Below are positions 7,215-15,376 of a stretch of DNA of 34,839 nucleotides, piece after piece. Source of the DNA: Candidatus Nomurabacteria bacterium (GTDB lineage: Bacteria > Patescibacteriota > Minisyncoccia > Phycocordibacterales > PALSA-1337). The DNA lies in the NCBI GenBank assembly GCA_943349555.1, contig CALQZK010000001.1:1-34839 (forward strand), given 5' to 3'. The translations under genes were made by a program, and so were the position numbers. Numbering within the stretch: the first letter of the stretch is position 1; every line of letters begins with the position of its first letter. The notes below the pieces were generated by a model. It saw nothing but the letters and a program-made list of their open reading frames with translations, was not told the DNA's origin and did not search any database.

Positions 7215-7883
7215 TTACTTCTTTATAGGCACAACACTAGCTTCATCCTGTCCCTTTGGACCAACGACGTAAGCGAAGGACTTTACCATTTCTATAAATT
7301 GTGAGTCTACTGACTCTACAATTGCCTTGTTGTTATTGGTCATAACAGTAGCTTCGGAACCCTTTACATTTTTGTTTGCTGGGCTTGCGGTAATAGAAGA
7401 GAAGCTGAAGATATAGCAGATACCTTCTCTCTGGAGAGAATACATTCGATCAAAGTAATTAGTTCCCTGGACGGAGTTCGACATGGAGATCATGCTGAAA
7501 GAAAGATCTCCGCTCTTAAGCGTGCTTCGCTCCTTTATAGTAGTAACTGGAGGAAACGCGCACTTTCCGGAAATGATGGAAATTTTTGATTCCAACTTCT
7601 TAAGGCTGTTTGCTGACTTTCCTGAAGGGATGACAAATGATACCGTCGCATCAGAAGCTCCAATATCCCAAGTAGAAGGATACTTTATGCTGAAACCAAG
7701 CTCCTCATTCTTATATGAAGAAAGTTTGTCGGAAACTTTCGTAGTCTCGCTTATAGGCGCGGAAACTGTAGGATCTGTGTTGGTATTATTCTTATCGGTA
7801 TCAACTTTCTTATCTCCACCGAATGACCAGACGATTAGCCCGAGCACTATTAGAATGATTACAATTACAATTGGTTTTTTCAT
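7215..7883 (-). CDS. PsbP-like membrane-anchored protein
   Basis: A 222-residue protein with an N-terminal transmembrane anchor (about 4-22), a low-complexity Asp/Asn/Thr linker (about 25-50), and a folded outer domain beginning YKNEELGFSIKYPSTWDI. That phrase is typical of PsbP/MOG1-like domains found in many CPR lipoproteins. There is no lipobox Cys, so it should be a transmembrane rather than a lipid anchor. A Cys pair (in SGKCAFPP and EGICYIF) could form a disulfide. It is the first gene of the lemA-TPM run; the specific role is unknown. Confidence 0.65.
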   Translation of the reverse strand: MKKPIVIVIILIVLGLIVWSFGGDKKVDTDKNNTNTDPTVSAPISETTKVSDKLSSYKNEELGFSIKYPSTWDIGASDATVSFVIPSGKSANSLKKLESKISIISGKCAFPPVTTIKERSTLKSGDLSFSMISMSNSVQGTNYFDRMYSLQREGICYIFSFSSITASPANKNVKGSEATVMTNNNKAIVESVDSQFIEMVKSFAYVVGPKGQDEASVVPIKK

Positions 7884-7961
7884 ATAATTTTTATTTTTTA
7901 ATATTTAACTCAATACTTATATGCCTTTATGGCAAGATTGGATTAGTATATCACAGTTGGA

Positions 7962-9596
7962 TTAATAATCCATGCCCACTCCCATGCCAGACGGAGCTGA
8001 TTTCTCTTCCTTAGGTTCTTCTGCCACGGCAGCTTCTGTCGTCAATAATATAGCAGCAGCAGAGCAGGCATTTTGGATTCCTAGGCGGGAAACTTTGACT
8101 GGGTCCACAATGCCAGCGGCAAGCATGTCCGCGACCATTTCATCCTTCAATGCATCGTAGCCCATATTTCCCTTTCCATTTTTTATCTTTTCAATAATAA
8201 CCGAACCATCGTCCTTGCCGGCATTTATGGCAATCTGACGTAATGGAGCTTCAAGAGCCTTCAAGACTATTTGATATCCAAGCTCAAATTCCTTGGAAGA
8301 ACCTGCCATCGATTTCTTTGCTACTTCTGCTGCCGCCTTTATATATGCCACTCCTCCTCCAGCAACAATCCCCTCATCGATAGCCGCCTTCGTAGCATTG
8401 ACAGCGTCCTCTATCTTTAATTTCAAATATCTCATCTCTGTTTCCGTCGCCGCTCCAACCCTTATGACCGCCACACCTCCGGAGAGCTTAGCCACTCTCT
8501 CCTCTAGCTTTTCCTTGTCATATTTAGAATCATTATTCTGGATTTGCTGTCTGATCTGCGCAACTCTCTCATCTATAGAAGTCTTTTTGCCTTTTCCTCC
8601 AACGATTATGGTATTGTCTTTTGTGGAGATTACCTTGCGCGCTCTGCCAAGCATAGTAATGTCAGCAGTTTCAAACTTAATCCCTACTTCTTCGGAAATT
8701 ACCGTAGCTCCTACTGTGATAGCTATATCCTCCAACATATCCTTCTTCTTATCACCGTAGCCTGGCGCCTTTACAGCCAGAACATTGAAACCTCCTCGGA
8801 GCTTATTCACCAGAAAAGTCGTTAGCGCTTCTCCATCTACATCATCTGCAATAATGACTAATTCTTTTTTACCAGATTGAGCAAGCTTCTCCAACAAGGG
8901 CAATATTTCTTTTATTGAGGAGATTTTTTTATCTGTAATAAGAATGGCTGGATCGGAATACTCTGCTTCCATGCGCTCGGCATTCGTCACCATATATGGA
9001 GAGATGTAGCCTTTATCAAATTCCATTCCTTCCACCACCTCGGATTCCAAACCAATAGTCTGCGATTCTTCTACCGTAACTACTCCATCCTTTCCAACTT
9101 TCTTGATAGTATCGGCGATGATCATTCCCAATTCCACAGATTCCGCGGATATGGTTGCCACTTGTCTGATTTCTTCATCAGTCTTAATAGGCTTGGCGAT
9201 TGCCTGCAGAGCCGAGACGACATCTTTAGAAGCTGCTTCAATTCCAAATTTCACCCCCATGGCATTGACTCCCATAGTTGTATGCTTCATACCTTCGGTG
9301 ATGATGGCTTGAGCAAGAACTACAGATGTGGTTGTTCCGTCACCGGCCAGGTCATTTGTTTTTGTGGCAACTTCCTTGATAATCTCTGCTCCCATATTTT
9401 CGAACTTATCTTTTAGAGTGATTTCTTTGGCAATAGAAACTCCGTCATTGGTAATGGTCGGCGAACCGTAGCCTTTATCCAGCACAACATTTCTCCCACG
9501 AGGACCGATAGTGATCTTCACCGCATCCGCAACCGCATCCACGCCTTTCTTAAGGGCTTTCCTGGCATCTTCATTATAGAGTATGATTTTTGACAT
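7962..9596 (-). CDS. groEL: 60-kDa chaperonin GroEL
   Basis: The chaperonin subunit that forms the double-ring folding chamber with GroES; full length at 544 residues. Visible family motifs include VVLDKGYGSPTITNDGVSIAKEI, the ATP-binding AGDGTTTSVVLAQ with its catalytic Asp, the KAPGYGDKKKDMLEDIA region of the apical domain, and the C-terminal NACSAAAILLTTEA. The tail ends GMGVGMDY instead of the usual long GGM repeat. It is 4 bp downstream of groES and shares its promoter. The bases before the ATG (AATCAAATAAAATC) contain no Shine-Dalgarno motif. No CIRCE operator is visible upstream of the operon. Confidence 0.98.
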   Translation of the reverse strand: MSKIILYNEDARKALKKGVDAVADAVKITIGPRGRNVVLDKGYGSPTITNDGVSIAKEITLKDKFENMGAEIIKEVATKTNDLAGDGTTTSVVLAQAIITEGMKHTTMGVNAMGVKFGIEAASKDVVSALQAIAKPIKTDEEIRQVATISAESVELGMIIADTIKKVGKDGVVTVEESQTIGLESEVVEGMEFDKGYISPYMVTNAERMEAEYSDPAILITDKKISSIKEILPLLEKLAQSGKKELVIIADDVDGEALTTFLVNKLRGGFNVLAVKAPGYGDKKKDMLEDIAITVGATVISEEVGIKFETADITMLGRARKVISTKDNTIIVGGKGKKTSIDERVAQIRQQIQNNDSKYDKEKLEERVAKLSGGVAVIRVGAATETEMRYLKLKIEDAVNATKAAIDEGIVAGGGVAYIKAAAEVAKKSMAGSSKEFELGYQIVLKALEAPLRQIAINAGKDDGSVIIEKIKNGKGNMGYDALKDEMVADMLAAGIVDPVKVSRLGIQNACSAAAILLTTEAAVAEEPKEEKSAPSGMGVGMDY

Positions 9597-9600
9597 GATT

Positions 9601-9978
9601 TTATTTGATTACCGCTAATATTTCCGATTCTTTGACAATATAATATTCCTCTTCATCTACCTTTATCTTGTCTCCCCATTGGAAAAGGACATTGTCTCCA
9701 ACTTTCACAGACATCTGTATAACTTTCCCTTCCTCAATTCTGCCTGCACCAACAGCCACTACTTTTCCTCTTTTTCCTTCCTTATCCTCTTGCGCGGAGA
9801 TTGGAATGATGATGCCAGAAGCTGTCTTCTGCTCTTTGTTTTCAATATCTTCTTTGACGAGAACCCTGTCAGCGAGGGGCTTGATTTTAAAGTCGGGGAT
9901 TTTTGGAGTGCCTGCTGGCTGGACTTTTTGTTCTTTCTTGATAGCTTTCTTTGGTGCTGTTTTCTGTATTTTTTTCAT
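9601..9978 (-). CDS. groES: 10-kDa co-chaperonin GroES with basic N-terminal extension
   Basis: The co-chaperonin lid of GroEL. The GroES domain starts at about residue 32 (IKPLADRVLVKEDIE) and runs through the mobile-loop region (KTASGIIIP) to the C-terminal EEYYIVKESEILAVI. At 125 residues it is about 30 longer than usual, because of a Lys/Pro-rich extension (MKKIQKTAPKKAIKKEQ) that could bind RNA or be disordered. The annotated ATG fits the promoter: a -10 TATAAT lies 9 nt upstream, giving a leader of only 2-3 nt. Confidence 0.95.
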   Translation of the reverse strand: MKKIQKTAPKKAIKKEQKVQPAGTPKIPDFKIKPLADRVLVKEDIENKEQKTASGIIIPISAQEDKEGKRGKVVAVGAGRIEEGKVIQMSVKVGDNVLFQWGDKIKVDEEEYYIVKESEILAVIK

Positions 9979-9987
9979 AGTATTGTC

Positions 9988-10015
9988 ATTATATACAGAA
10001 AGCCCAATAGGTCAA
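9988..10015 (-). promoter_or_regulatory. Sigma70-type promoter of groES-groEL
   Basis: On the minus strand, TTGACC (10010-10015), a 16-bp spacer and TATAAT (9988-9993). The start codon follows after 9 nt, so the mRNA should begin 2-3 nt before the ATG. Confidence 0.75.
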
Positions 10016-10017
10016 CC

Positions 10018-10046
10018 TTGCATCCCTCCCCCTCCCATGCTATACT
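10018..10046 (+). promoter_or_regulatory. Sigma70-type promoter of secG (leaderless)
   Basis: TTGCAT (10018-10023), a 17-bp spacer and TATACT (10041-10046). The ATG starts 7 nt after the -10 box, where transcription itself should begin. Its -35 box is 2 bp from that of the divergent groES promoter. Confidence 0.8.
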
Positions 10047-10053
10047 CTCCCCA

Positions 10054-10284
10054 ATGAAGACTATTCAAGCTATCTTGCCGTACATTCAGATTGTACTCGC
10101 AATTATTCTTGTAACAGCAATCCTCCTACAGCGCACCGGCGCCCAGATAGGCGGAGCTTTTGGCGGAGGCGACAATTTCAGCTCGGCATACCATACTCGC
10201 CGCGGCTTCGAAAGAACGCTCTTCATTATTACCATTGTTATTGCAATTCTTTTTGCAGTAGGAGCCCTTATCAGCCTGATCTAA
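10054..10284 (+). CDS. secG: Preprotein translocase subunit SecG
   Basis: A 76-residue SecG. Two transmembrane helices (about 8-25 and 52-72) flank the conserved cytoplasmic loop with RTGAQIGGAFGGGDNF. SecG joins SecYE and assists SecA-driven export. ATG 10054 was chosen over in-frame upstream codons because the helix pair starts here and a promoter ends 7 nt before it; longer versions would run through that promoter. It is followed after 25 bp by a solute-binding protein and then RNase J, an order common in Parcubacteria. Confidence 0.92.
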   Translation: MKTIQAILPYIQIVLAIILVTAILLQRTGAQIGGAFGGGDNFSSAYHTRRGFERTLFIITIVIAILFAVGALISLI

Positions 10285-10309
10285 TAACCTCTCCAAAATA
10301 ATAAGCAGA

Positions 10310-11998
10310 ATGAGCAGAGAATTTCGTATTAAAGGCGGCGAGAAGATTCTCGCCATCATAAAAAGTTTCTCCGCGACCCAGAAAGTGATTTTTGGGCTTT
10401 TGGTCATTGTGAGCGGTATGAGCGCCTTGGCTCTCGCCTGGAATGTCAACAAATCTTTCCTCATGCCTGTGCCAGCTCACGGCGGACGGTTAGTGGAAGG
10501 AGTGGTAGGACTGCCGAGATCCATCAATCCTATTCTAGCTTTTACAGATATTGACCGAGACCTTTCCAGCTTGATATATGCGGGATTGATGAAATATGAG
10601 GATGGTAAGCTTGTTCCAGACCTAGCGAAAAAATATACAGTTTCTGAAGACGGACTGACTTATACTTTCACTCTTAAGGATGACTTGCGCTTCCATGACG
10701 GAGTGCCTCTGACAGCGGATGATGTAGAATTCACCATGCAGAAGATACAGGATAATATTATCAAGAGCCCTCGACGAGCCGACTGGGCGAACACGGCTTT
10801 CAAAAAAATCAGCCCTACCGAAATTCAATTTATATTGAAACAGCCTTATGCCCCTTTCCTCGCCAATACGACTCTAGGAATATTGCCCAAACATATCTGG
10901 AGCAAGGTGAGCTCGGATCAATTTATTTACAGTCAATATAATATAGAGCCGATAGGTTCTGGGCCTTATGAGCTGGAGAATATCCAGAGAGACAGCGGTG
11001 GAATCCCACTCTACTATTCCCTTTCTTCATTCAGCAGATATCATGAAGGCGAGCCTTTTATTTCCAATCTTCTCGTGTATTTTTATCCAAATGAGAAAAA
11101 TTTGCTCGAAGCGTATAATGCCGGTATTGTAGAATCTATCGCTAGAATTTCTGCCAGCGCCGCCGCTCAAATAGCTTCTACTAGTATGCCCGCAACCATC
11201 CTTCATACCCCTCTGCCGAGAATCTTTGGAATATTTTTTAATCAGAATCAAGCACCAATTTTTACTAACAGTGATGTGCGCAAAGCTCTGGACATGGCAA
11301 CAGACAAGCAGAGAGTGGTGCGGGAAGTCCTATACGGATATGGAGTCGTTGCCGACGGCCCATTGCCTTCGCAGAATAGTGAAAAGAGTGAGATAACGCA
11401 ACAGGATATGGAAAAGAATATCGCAAAAGATATAGAGAGCGCAAAAGCTCTCCTTGCAAAGAAAAATAGCACTCTGGAATTTTCCATAGCCACAGCCGAC
11501 TCTCCGGATCTGAAGCAGGTAGCAGAAATAATCAAACAGGATTGGGAAAAAATAGGGGCGAAAGTGACAATAAAAGTTTTTGAATACGGCGACCTGTACC
11601 AGAATGTCATTGCCACAAGAAAATATGATGCTCTGCTGTTCGGGGAATCCATAGGAAAAGATCTCGACCTGTACGCCTTCTGGCATTCATCGCAGAGGAA
11701 TTCTCCAGGGCTGAATGTAGCCATGTATGTCAACAGTAAGGCCGACAAGTTATTGGAAGATGCCAGAGTCGCATCTGACAGTAAAGGTAAGGAAAAGATC
11801 CATGCTCAGTTTGAAAAGATAATCCAAGAAGACGTGCCGGCGATATTCCTTTATTCCCCAGACTTCATATATATCATTCCTGACAAGCTGGAAGGTGTCA
11901 GTCTGGGAAGCATTACTGCTCCAACGGACAGATTTTATGGAATAAATAAATGGTATGTCGAAACCGCCAATGTTTGGAAAATATTTAACAAAGAATAA
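10310..11998 (+). CDS. Family 5 extracellular solute-binding protein (peptide/nickel type)
   Basis: A 562-residue SBP_bac_5 protein. An N-terminal hydrophobic segment (about 26-45) without a lipobox anchors it, and the mature part begins GLPRSINPILAF. The conserved family block KYTVSEDGLTYTFTLKDD with RFHDGVPLTADDV follows (about 105-145). Such proteins deliver oligopeptides to ABC importers, but no permease or ATPase gene is nearby, so it may serve a distant transporter or a different role. It is co-directional with secG and RNase J (10-bp gap) and has no Shine-Dalgarno motif. Confidence 0.9.
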   Translation: MSREFRIKGGEKILAIIKSFSATQKVIFGLLVIVSGMSALALAWNVNKSFLMPVPAHGGRLVEGVVGLPRSINPILAFTDIDRDLSSLIYAGLMKYEDGKLVPDLAKKYTVSEDGLTYTFTLKDDLRFHDGVPLTADDVEFTMQKIQDNIIKSPRRADWANTAFKKISPTEIQFILKQPYAPFLANTTLGILPKHIWSKVSSDQFIYSQYNIEPIGSGPYELENIQRDSGGIPLYYSLSSFSRYHEGEPFISNLLVYFYPNEKNLLEAYNAGIVESIARISASAAAQIASTSMPATILHTPLPRIFGIFFNQNQAPIFTNSDVRKALDMATDKQRVVREVLYGYGVVADGPLPSQNSEKSEITQQDMEKNIAKDIESAKALLAKKNSTLEFSIATADSPDLKQVAEIIKQDWEKIGAKVTIKVFEYGDLYQNVIATRKYDALLFGESIGKDLDLYAFWHSSQRNSPGLNVAMYVNSKADKLLEDARVASDSKGKEKIHAQFEKIIQEDVPAIFLYSPDFIYIIPDKLEGVSLGSITAPTDRFYGINKWYVETANVWKIFNKE

Positions 11999-12008
11999 TT
12001 AAAAAATA

Positions 12009-13862
12009 ATGGAACCAATTAAACCACCAGAAATATCAACGAGACCTGCAGTAAAAAGAGATTTTAGACCGGCTAGAGGCGATAGCCGAGGACAGCGAGG
12101 CGCGCCAAGACCGCCAGTGAAAGCAGAAACACAAGTCCATAAAAAAACAGAGGACATTGTGCCTCCCCTTGCACCTACTTCTATCCGAATTATTCCCCTC
12201 GGAGGAGTAGAAGAAATCGGTAAGAACATGACACTGATCGAATATGGGAATGACATCGTTATCATTGATATCGGCTTCCAATTCAAGGATGAGAACACTC
12301 CAGGAATAGACTATATTCTCCCCAATACGAAATATCTTGAGGAAAAAAAGGATAAGATCCGCGCAGTCATTATTACCCACGGCCATCTAGACCATATAGG
12401 AGGAATACCGTATGTTATGCCTCGTATTGGCAATCCTCCTCTATACACCCGCATGCTAACTTCCATCATGATCAAGAAGCGCCAGGAGGAATTCCCTTCT
12501 CTTCCGCCATTGAATATGAAGATTGTGGAAAAAGGCGAGACTATCACTGTTGGTTCTCTTAAGGTCAGTTTCTTCTCCGTCACCCACACTATTCCCGATG
12601 CCATGGGAGTCATCATCAGCACACCTCATGGAGACATCGTGCACACCGGCGACCTCAAGCTCGACCATGTGAATGGAGTGCCGACAGAGGAAGAAGAAGC
12701 AGAATACGACCGCGCCTTCAAGACTCGCAAAGTTCTCCTTCTTATGGCGGATTCCACGAATGTGGAAAATCCAGGCTTCTCTATTCCAGAAAAAGTGGTG
12801 CATAAGAATATTGAAGAAATTATAAAAAATACACATGGCCGATTGATCATTGCCACCTTTGCTTCGCTCCTAGAAAGAATGCTAAAAATAATAGAATTCG
12901 CGGAAAAATACGGCAAGAAAGTGGTCGTGGAAGGGAGGAGTATGAAGACGAATATAGAAATCTGCAAACATCTCGGTCTATTGAAGCCCAAGCCTGACAC
13001 CCTCATCACCGTTGAACAAATGCCGCAGTTCCCCCCAGAGAGGATTGTCATCCTAGCTACCGGAGCGCAGGGAGATGAATTCGCAGCTATGATGCGCATA
13101 TCAAATAAGACTCATAAATATATAAAGATCACCAAGCGCGATACCATCCTTCTCTCCTCATCTATCATCCCTGGAAATGAAAGGGCGGTGCAGAAGTTGA
13201 AGGACAATCTCTCTCGTCAAGGAGCGCACATTATCCATTACCGCATTGCCGATGTGCATTCTTCCGGACATGCCAACAAGGATGAGACGGCTTGGATACA
13301 CAAGAAGATTCATCCCAAGTTCTTTATGCCAGTCCACGGATATCACTACATGCTCAGAGTTCATGGTGAAATTGCAATGGATACAAATGGATTGACAGAA
13401 GATCAAGTTATCATTCCCGACAATGGATCTGTAGTAGAAATCCAAGCCAGTGAAAATGACAGCGGAGCTAAAATTGTAAAATTGAAAGAAAAAGCACCTT
13501 CAGGAATCGTCATGGTGGACGGCTTCTCTGTCGGAGACATCCAGGATGTGGTCATTCGCGATAGGCAAATGCTTGCGCAGGATGGAATATTCATTGTCTT
13601 TGCAATTATAAATGCCCAAACAGGAAGGCTAAAGAAATCTCCAGATATCATTTCCCGAGGCTTCGTCTATCTGCGAGAGTCCCAAGACCTATTGCATCAC
13701 GCCAGAATGATTATAAAAAATACGGTGGAGGAATCGACGCGAGGGATGAATCCTATCAACATAGAATACGTCAAAACAAATATCAGCGACAATGTCAGCA
13801 AGTTCTTATTGCAAAAAACTGCCAAACGACCCATCGTCATTCCTGTCCTATTAAGCATATAG
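12009..13862 (+). CDS. rnj: Ribonuclease J
   Basis: A 617-residue metallo-beta-lactamase/beta-CASP ribonuclease, acting as a 5'-3' exo- and endonuclease in mRNA decay and rRNA maturation. The zinc motif is HGHLDH at residues 124-129, preceded by the beta-lactamase core IIPLGGVEEIGKNM. TGDLKLDH, a beta-CASP domain (with HRIADVHSSGH-like C-terminal His) and a C-terminal dimer domain follow. Residues 1-55 form a basic Arg/Pro-rich extension, found in many CPR RNase J proteins, that may bind RNA. It lies 10 bp after the solute-binding gene. A 5'-end-processing RNase is of interest in a genome that seems to use leaderless mRNAs. Confidence 0.95.
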   Translation: MEPIKPPEISTRPAVKRDFRPARGDSRGQRGAPRPPVKAETQVHKKTEDIVPPLAPTSIRIIPLGGVEEIGKNMTLIEYGNDIVIIDIGFQFKDENTPGIDYILPNTKYLEEKKDKIRAVIITHGHLDHIGGIPYVMPRIGNPPLYTRMLTSIMIKKRQEEFPSLPPLNMKIVEKGETITVGSLKVSFFSVTHTIPDAMGVIISTPHGDIVHTGDLKLDHVNGVPTEEEEAEYDRAFKTRKVLLLMADSTNVENPGFSIPEKVVHKNIEEIIKNTHGRLIIATFASLLERMLKIIEFAEKYGKKVVVEGRSMKTNIEICKHLGLLKPKPDTLITVEQMPQFPPERIVILATGAQGDEFAAMMRISNKTHKYIKITKRDTILLSSSIIPGNERAVQKLKDNLSRQGAHIIHYRIADVHSSGHANKDETAWIHKKIHPKFFMPVHGYHYMLRVHGEIAMDTNGLTEDQVIIPDNGSVVEIQASENDSGAKIVKLKEKAPSGIVMVDGFSVGDIQDVVIRDRQMLAQDGIFIVFAIINAQTGRLKKSPDIISRGFVYLRESQDLLHHARMIIKNTVEESTRGMNPINIEYVKTNISDNVSKFLLQKTAKRPIVIPVLLSI

Positions 13863-13873
13863 TATATTGCTGT

Positions 13874-13879
13874 TATAAT
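13874..13879 (+). promoter_or_regulatory. -10 box of the MFS gene (leaderless)
   Basis: TATAAT, followed by 7 nt and then the ATG at 13887. Only a weak -35 match lies upstream. Confidence 0.65.
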
Positions 13880-13886
13880 AACTGGC

Positions 13887-15077
13887 ATGAGACACCAGCA
13901 TGCTCTTCCTCGGCTAAATAAGCAGAGCCATATCCTCTACACAATAGCGGTTATCGGCTTCATCTACACCATGCATGTTGTCATGCCGATGTATTCCAAT
14001 TCCAGTTTCTTGAGCTTGCTGACGGATGAGAAAACTCTGGGATTGATATATATGCTTGGCAGTGCAGCAACTGTCCTGGGCTTTTTATTTGTTCCTTTTC
14101 TCATTCGCAAAGTGGGAAATTATACAACTGCCCTTTGGTTGATTATGATTCAAGCTGGACTTTTCTACGGCCTGAGCACAACGCTTGATCCTAGGTTAAT
14201 TGCCCTTTTCTTCATTCTGCAGAGTGCCATCATCGCACTCATTGGCTTTTGCCTAGACATATTCCTGGAAGTCTATTCCGACACCTCACATGTGGGAGTC
14301 ATCCGTGGGATGTACATGACAGCTATTAACTGTGCTTGGATAATCGGACCCCTGCTTGGCAGTATGATCATAGGAGAAATGAATGACTATAGGAGCGTAT
14401 ACACTGCCTCCCTTTTTATGCTCTTTCCTCTTTTTTATCTTGTCTTTAAAAATTTCCCGAAGTTCAAGGATCCTCATTACCACCATCCTTCTCTCTGGCA
14501 GACATTTGTTAAATTAACGAAAGATTCCAATCATTCCCGGCTTTTTTTCATCAATATTATATTGCAAATATTTTATGCCTGGATGGTTGTCTACAGTCCT
14601 ATTTATCTTCATACTGTCGTAGGATTGTCTTGGTCGGAGATCGGCATTATTTTGACCGTTATGCTACTGCCGTTTCCACTCCTACAATTGCCTTTAGGAA
14701 AAATCGCCGATAAAAAATATGGGGAAAAAGAAATAATGGTTATCGGTTTTGCTTTACTCGGACTTTCGACTATTGCTCTGGCTGCTATTATTTCAAAAAG
14801 TGTAATGATCTGGGCAATTGGACTTTTCATCACCCGCATTGGAGCCGCCTCCGCAGAGATTATGATAGAGACGTATTTCTTCAAAACTGTCGATCCCAAA
14901 GATCCCAATATCCTCGGCTTCTTCCGCATTACCCGCTCCATTTCCTATTTCATTGCGCCGTTGATTACGGGTTTTGTCTTGATCTACACTTCTGATCAGT
15001 CGTATATGTTTGTGGTGATCGGGCTACTCTGCCTACTGGCGATAGTGCCTGCGTGGGGGTTGGGGGATACGGATTAA
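13887..15077 (+). CDS. Major facilitator superfamily transporter
   Basis: A 396-residue polytopic membrane protein with about 12 hydrophobic segments split by a central cytoplasmic loop (around 195-210, KFKDPHYHHPS). The pattern is that of MFS drug or metabolite permeases. The charged motif between helices 2 and 3 is weak, so the substrate is unknown. It starts 24 bp after RNase J with its own -10 box 7 nt before the ATG. Its stop overlaps the glutaredoxin stop on the other strand by 4 bp. Confidence 0.85.
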   Translation: MRHQHALPRLNKQSHILYTIAVIGFIYTMHVVMPMYSNSSFLSLLTDEKTLGLIYMLGSAATVLGFLFVPFLIRKVGNYTTALWLIMIQAGLFYGLSTTLDPRLIALFFILQSAIIALIGFCLDIFLEVYSDTSHVGVIRGMYMTAINCAWIIGPLLGSMIIGEMNDYRSVYTASLFMLFPLFYLVFKNFPKFKDPHYHHPSLWQTFVKLTKDSNHSRLFFINIILQIFYAWMVVYSPIYLHTVVGLSWSEIGIILTVMLLPFPLLQLPLGKIADKKYGEKEIMVIGFALLGLSTIALAAIISKSVMIWAIGLFITRIGAASAEIMIETYFFKTVDPKDPNILGFFRITRSISYFIAPLITGFVLIYTSDQSYMFVVIGLLCLLAIVPAWGLGDTD

Positions 15078-15304
15078 AGATTAAGCACTTTCTTCACCTC
15101 TTCCACATCCGTATCCGCCAAAATTTTTCCATCTATATCTAGAGTCGGTGTTTTATCTTGTCCAGATTTTACAATTAACTCATCGTAATAGTTTTGATTG
15201 CCAGTAACTTCCCTTTCTTCAAATTTTATATTTTTCTCGGCAAAAAGTTCTAGGACTTCTTGGCACCATGGACAACCGGTTTTCGTGTAGAGAATTAGGG
15301 GCAT
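15074..15304 (-). CDS. Glutaredoxin-like protein
   Basis: A 76-residue glutaredoxin-fold protein. It begins MPLILYTKTGCPWCQEVLE, with the redox CPWC at about 10-13, then TPTLDIDG with the cis-Pro and a C-terminal helix. It would reduce disulfides or make mixed disulfides in the cytosol. I start it at 15304, where the fold begins, rather than at 15397, which would run into the enolase start. A TATGAT box (15317-15322) lies 12 nt before this ATG. Confidence 0.88.
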   Translation of the reverse strand: MPLILYTKTGCPWCQEVLELFAEKNIKFEEREVTGNQNYYDELIVKSGQDKTPTLDIDGKILADTDVEEVKKVLNL

Positions 15305-15346
15305 TGGGGCAATTGTATCATAATTTGCAAAAACGACCCCATAATA

Positions 15347-15352
15347 TATAAT
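15347..15352 (+). promoter_or_regulatory. -10 box of the enolase gene
   Basis: TATAAT lies 24 nt before the eno ATG, giving a leader of about 17 nt without a Shine-Dalgarno motif. It is divergent from the glutaredoxin promoter. Confidence 0.55.
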
Positions 15353-15376
15353 TCCCCTACCAATAATCAAAATAAA

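Noticed and set aside
8544..8825. Open frames antisense to groEL, RNase J and other conserved genes
   Set aside because: They are shadows of strongly conserved genes, with no motif of their own.
7962..10015. CIRCE heat-shock operator for groES-groEL
   Set aside because: No TTAGCACTC-N9-GAGTGCTAA-like inverted repeat is present upstream of groES.
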